From Pseudomonadota bacterium (lineage in GTDB: Bacteria > Pseudomonadota > Alphaproteobacteria > Rhizobiales > Xanthobacteraceae), in the NCBI GenBank assembly GCA_021779635.1, contig JAJYAH010000379.1, positions 1 to 6,854 on the forward strand: DNA of 6,854 nt. The letters run 5' to 3'. The notes beneath the pieces are model-generated. The model ran no database searches. It worked only from the letters and a program-made list of their open reading frames with translations, and was not told the origin of the DNA. A program made the position numbers and the translations under genes. Within the stretch, counting starts at the first letter, position 1; each line of letters begins with the position of its first letter. Of this stretch, positions 4,679 through 6,854 are shown in pieces.

Positions 4679-5455
4679 TCACGGACGCACACCCGACAAG
4701 ATCGCGGTCGGATAGGCGTAGCAGAGCTCGTTGTTTTTTAGTTCGACTTCGATACCCAGACTGTCATCCTTGAGCGACCTCTCGAACATTTCCATGACCC
4801 TGACGTCGTCGCCCGGGTTTGGAAATGACCGGCCGAGAAGAGCTCTGACGGTATCGCGCAGATCGTAAAACGCGACCTCTGGCGAAGGCAATCCGACCCT
4901 GGCGAATAGCGCCTTGAGCTCACGCAGGGGCAGGCAGCGCACGTGGCTGGGATCGCGCAGCTTCTCAAGCCTGTTCCATTGCGCCGCCTTGGCCAGGTCT
5001 TCGGAGCAGTACATGTCGACCACGACGATGCGTCCTCCGGGAACGCACACCCGCATCATTTCCTTCAAGACCGCAAGCGGATCCAGGAAATGGTGGAATG
5101 AGAAACGGGTAACGACGATCGAAAAAGAAGCATCGGAAAACGGCAGCGTCGTCACGTCGCCTTGTTTCCAGCTGGTGTTGGCAAGCTTCTTCTGAGCGGC
5201 GAGTTTGCGCGATTGGTCCAGCATGGCCGGTGTCATGTCGATGCCGGTCGCATGCCTGACATATGGTGCAAAGGCACAAACAATAATGCCGCCGCCACAG
5301 GCCACATCCAGAACCGTGTCGTCCGGACCCGGCTGGCCGGCCGCCACGATCATCTTCAATGCCTGCTCATTCGTGATCGTGGCTGCGGCGTTGAACACAC
5401 CGGCCTGACGCGTGAACTGATCGCGGATGAGTTCGGAGTGTCCTGGCTCGGCCAT
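4679..5455 (-). CDS. Class I SAM-dependent methyltransferase (UbiE/Methyltransf_11-like)
   Basis: A 258-residue cytosolic enzyme using S-adenosylmethionine; the acceptor is unknown. It has the full set of class I motifs. VLDVACGGG at 48-56 is motif I (SAM binding). Asp73 in GIDMT is the acidic residue at the end of strand 2 that contacts the ribose. GDVTTLPFSD (99-108) is the UbiE-like adenine-side motif, FSFHHFLDP follows, and VPGGRIVVVD (138-147) is the motif III strand. The C-terminal 100 residues (for example HVRCLPLRELKALFARVGL) resemble the lid of small-molecule methyltransferases. GGAG at 5465-5468 lies 9 bases before the ATG and supports this start. A role in quinone synthesis should not be assumed, since many UbiE-like enzymes act elsewhere. 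Confidence 0.92.
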   Translation of the reverse strand: MAEPGHSELIRDQFTRQAGVFNAAATITNEQALKMIVAAGQPGPDDTVLDVACGGGIIVCAFAPYVRHATGIDMTPAMLDQSRKLAAQKKLANTSWKQGDVTTLPFSDASFSIVVTRFSFHHFLDPLAVLKEMMRVCVPGGRIVVVDMYCSEDLAKAAQWNRLEKLRDPSHVRCLPLRELKALFARVGLPSPEVAFYDLRDTVRALLGRSFPNPGDDVRVMEMFERSLKDDSLGIEVELKNNELCYAYPTAILSGVRP

Positions 5456-5497
5456 GGGTTTTGTCTCCGTGCACGCTTCTCTACGTCCTGGGGCCGT

Positions 5498-5566
5498 GGA
5501 TTAGCGCACCGTAATCCGCCATTCAGTAACAATAAAGTGGCGGGTTACGCTTTCGGTTAACCCGCC
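5498..5566. repeat. Best preserved intergenic palindromic element (two hairpins)
   Basis: The first arm pair is GGATTA (5498-5503) with TAATCC (5512-5517). The second is GGCGGGTTA (5539-5547) with TAACCCGCC (5558-5566). They are separated by GCCATTCAGTAACAATAAAGT. Related sequences occur at 663-690, 2509-2602, 3199-3250 and 4023-4073. It lies upstream of the methyltransferase gene. The rest of the 5456-5748 gap holds no gene I can support; 5630-5720 is AT-richer and probably contains the promoter of the next gene, but I cannot place it. Confidence 0.7.
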
Positions 5567-5748
5567 CGACGCGCTGTACCGATCAATGGGTTGGCTACCA
5601 TGGTCTCGGCAAGACTTATCCCCACGCGGATTGTGGGGACATTCCATAATCTCAGCAAAAGATACTTGCATCTTTACGTTGCCGAGTTCCAATTCAGATA
5701 TAACAACCGCTTCAATGACGACATTTTCGGAACGGCGATTGAGGGCGC

Positions 5749-6615
5749 ATGAGGTTTCGCTGTCTAGTGATTGCACTGGCTCTCTTGGCAGCATTCGCAT
5801 CGGATTCGTGGGCGCAATCACAACAGCCTTCACAAACTCGGAGGGTCCAAACTGATCAGCAGCCCGATAGTCCCGGAGCCAGCAAAGGTAAGGCCGATGA
5901 GCCAGCTAGACAGCCCAGCAAGACTCAGTCGGTTGTCCCAGAGGGAAAATCCCCAGATTTGAAAAAAGAAACCGGCGACCGTGGCAACCATGGCGCTGAG
6001 GAGGCTTCCGAGTATTGGCCCTTCTTGATTTTCGGCACGCGGCTGAAAATAACTGACTCGCTGTTGGCACTTTTCACTTTTTGGCTGGTCGCAATAGGTG
6101 CGTGGCAAGGCTTCCAGCTGCAGCAAACCGTTTCTGCCACCAAGGAAGCCACCGAACTCGGCAATAGAGAGTTTATCTCCACTCACCGGCCGAAAATCAT
6201 TGTCTATGGAATGGACGTTAAATTGGCAGGAGATGACAAGCCGCGTCACATTCACTTCAGGTACATCAACGCTGGCGATACGGACGCTTCCGTGACTTTC
6301 ATAGAATCGCGCATCCTTTGGACTGCCAAGGGCATGGCTCCTGCCGGCATCGAACTTCATCGCCACGATACGATTAAAGAGCCTATCCCGGTTCCCAGCG
6401 GGATGAACGGATTCGCGATTACCCCTGATGGGGTCGATTTCGTTACCCTTGTCAGAAGGGGTCGGGGCGGCCACGACACTGCTTTCTGCGTAGGTGTCGT
6501 CGTCTATCGAGACAAAAATGATATTGAGCGTCGGACGGGTTTCTGCCGTCGCTATGATAGCGAACGCGAGCGTTGGTTGAAGGTAGAAGATGAGGATTAC
6601 GAATACGCTTATTAG
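5749..6615 (+). CDS. Unrecognised membrane-anchored protein with signal peptide and one transmembrane helix
   Basis: A 288-residue protein of unknown function. Residues 1-22 form a clear signal peptide ending Ser-Trp-Ala before Gln23. Residues 23-87 are a charged, Gln/Pro/Lys-rich low-complexity linker. A transmembrane helix lies at about 102-119 (SLLALFTFWLVAIGAW). It is followed by a short helix with TKEATELGNREF and THRPKIIVYGM (145-155), then a beta-rich C-terminal domain with Cys247 and Cys266. The layout of one helix, a TKxA..REF helix and a THRP strand resembles hypothetical proteins I recall in alphaproteobacteria. If the signal peptide is cleaved, the linker is periplasmic and the C-terminal domain cytoplasmic. 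GAGGG at 5741-5745 lies close before the ATG. It is less GC-rich than its neighbours and next to a transposase end, which suggests transfer. Confidence 0.8.
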   Translation: MRFRCLVIALALLAAFASDSWAQSQQPSQTRRVQTDQQPDSPGASKGKADEPARQPSKTQSVVPEGKSPDLKKETGDRGNHGAEEASEYWPFLIFGTRLKITDSLLALFTFWLVAIGAWQGFQLQQTVSATKEATELGNREFISTHRPKIIVYGMDVKLAGDDKPRHIHFRYINAGDTDASVTFIESRILWTAKGMAPAGIELHRHDTIKEPIPVPSGMNGFAITPDGVDFVTLVRRGRGGHDTAFCVGVVVYRDKNDIERRTGFCRRYDSERERWLKVEDEDYEYAY

Positions 6616-6716
6616 CGTGCCGCCCGGCCCTAGCCGCTTTAGTTAACCTATCTTGGTCAGGTACGGGTACGCAACCCTCGCAATGACGATCCAAAACCCT
6701 TATTTTTTGTTTCGGT

Positions 6717-6761
6717 GACGGGCATCCCTAGGAGCCCGTCCAGATAGGCGTTACGACGGGC
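6717..6761. repeat. GACGGGC repeats forming overlapping hairpins at an insertion-sequence end
   Basis: GACGGGCAT occurs at 6717-6725 and again at 6755-6763 as a direct repeat. Between them GCCCGTC at 6734-6740 can pair with either copy. Pairing with the first gives a stem that continues as TCC-CTA-GGA with one bulged A. It lies just outside the transposase 3' end, so it may be part of the element terminus. No target-site duplication can be checked within the window. Confidence 0.4.
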
Positions 6762-6783
6762 ATTTATTGGCAAGTTAGCCGGC

Positions 6784-6854
6784 TCAGGCGGCGTTTACGA
6801 GGGTGAACAGCTTCAGGAGGTTGTGGGCGGTGCAGATCATGGCCCACTCGGCAC
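6784..6854 (-). CDS. Transposase C-terminus (IS1182/IS5-like DDE family), partial
   Basis: Only the last 22 codons and the stop are visible. The peptide is AEWAMICTAHNLLKLF followed by TLVNAA. A W-(A/L)-x-I-C-T-A-H-N-L-x-K-L ending is characteristic of DDE transposases of the IS1182 group and some IS5-related elements. The rest lies beyond the right edge, so I cannot tell whether the element is intact. The gap from 6616 to 6783 has no gene and probably contains the junction between the insertion sequence and the chromosome. Confidence 0.8.
   Translation of the reverse strand, partial: AEWAMICTAHNLLKLFTLVNAA

Noticed and set aside
3479..4741. A 420-codon plus-strand open frame across gene C and the GNAT gene
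   Set aside because: It is antisense to two well-supported genes, is extremely Arg/His/Ser-rich as expected from the complement of Gly-rich GC-rich coding sequence, has no Shine-Dalgarno support, and runs through the palindrome at 4599-4631.
5830..6474. A 214-codon minus-strand open frame opposite the membrane protein gene
   Set aside because: No recognisable domain. The plus-strand frame has a textbook signal peptide and transmembrane helix, while this one has neither a good ribosome binding site nor a sensible N-terminus.
6717..6740. Intrinsic terminator for the transposase
   Set aside because: In the transposase direction the hairpin is followed by an A-rich stretch, not a U-tract, and it is better explained as part of the GACGGGC repeat set at the element end.

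Overview
The window looks like chromosomal DNA of a GC-rich alphaproteobacterium, most likely Bradyrhizobium, Rhodopseudomonas or a close relative. The grounds are the codon usage, the YghU-type glutathione transferase next to a lytic transglycosylase, and intergenic palindromes of a kind I recall as common in those genomes. The genus is an inference; no rRNA or other marker gene is present.

Left part (1-1769): the 5' part of a periplasmic lytic murein transglycosylase on the minus strand runs off the window. It is divergent from yghU on the plus strand. A strong hairpin lies between yghU and the convergent gene that follows.

Centre (1770-4573, all minus strand): this is the most interesting part. 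Three paralogous genes (A, B and C in order of coordinate) encode small exported Gly/His/Tyr-rich proteins with near-identical signal peptides and a conserved Cys-containing C-terminus ending in Gly-Trp. Each has a strong Shine-Dalgarno and an identical 18-base AT-rich box 88 to 103 bases upstream of its start codon, with a diverged intergenic palindromic element beyond that. The array appears to have arisen by tandem duplication of a larger unit, because a 120-bp remnant of the neighbouring GNAT acetyltransferase gene lies between B and C. That remnant lacks exactly 288 bp, and in the intact gene the missing segment is bounded by an 8-bp direct repeat.

Right part (4574-6854): a SAM-dependent methyltransferase (minus) lies upstream of the GNAT gene, separated by a 14-bp perfect palindrome. 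An intergenic region follows with a well-preserved copy of the palindromic element. Next is a less GC-rich plus-strand gene for an unrecognised exported or membrane protein, and finally the last 22 codons of a transposase on the minus strand, so an insertion sequence begins at or near the right edge.

Functionally, the central array probably supplies secreted or envelope-associated structural or metal-binding proteins under shared control. This is inferred from composition and signal peptides only. The other genes are housekeeping-like (cell wall turnover, thiol redox) or generic transferases, and nothing in the sequence ties them to the array.
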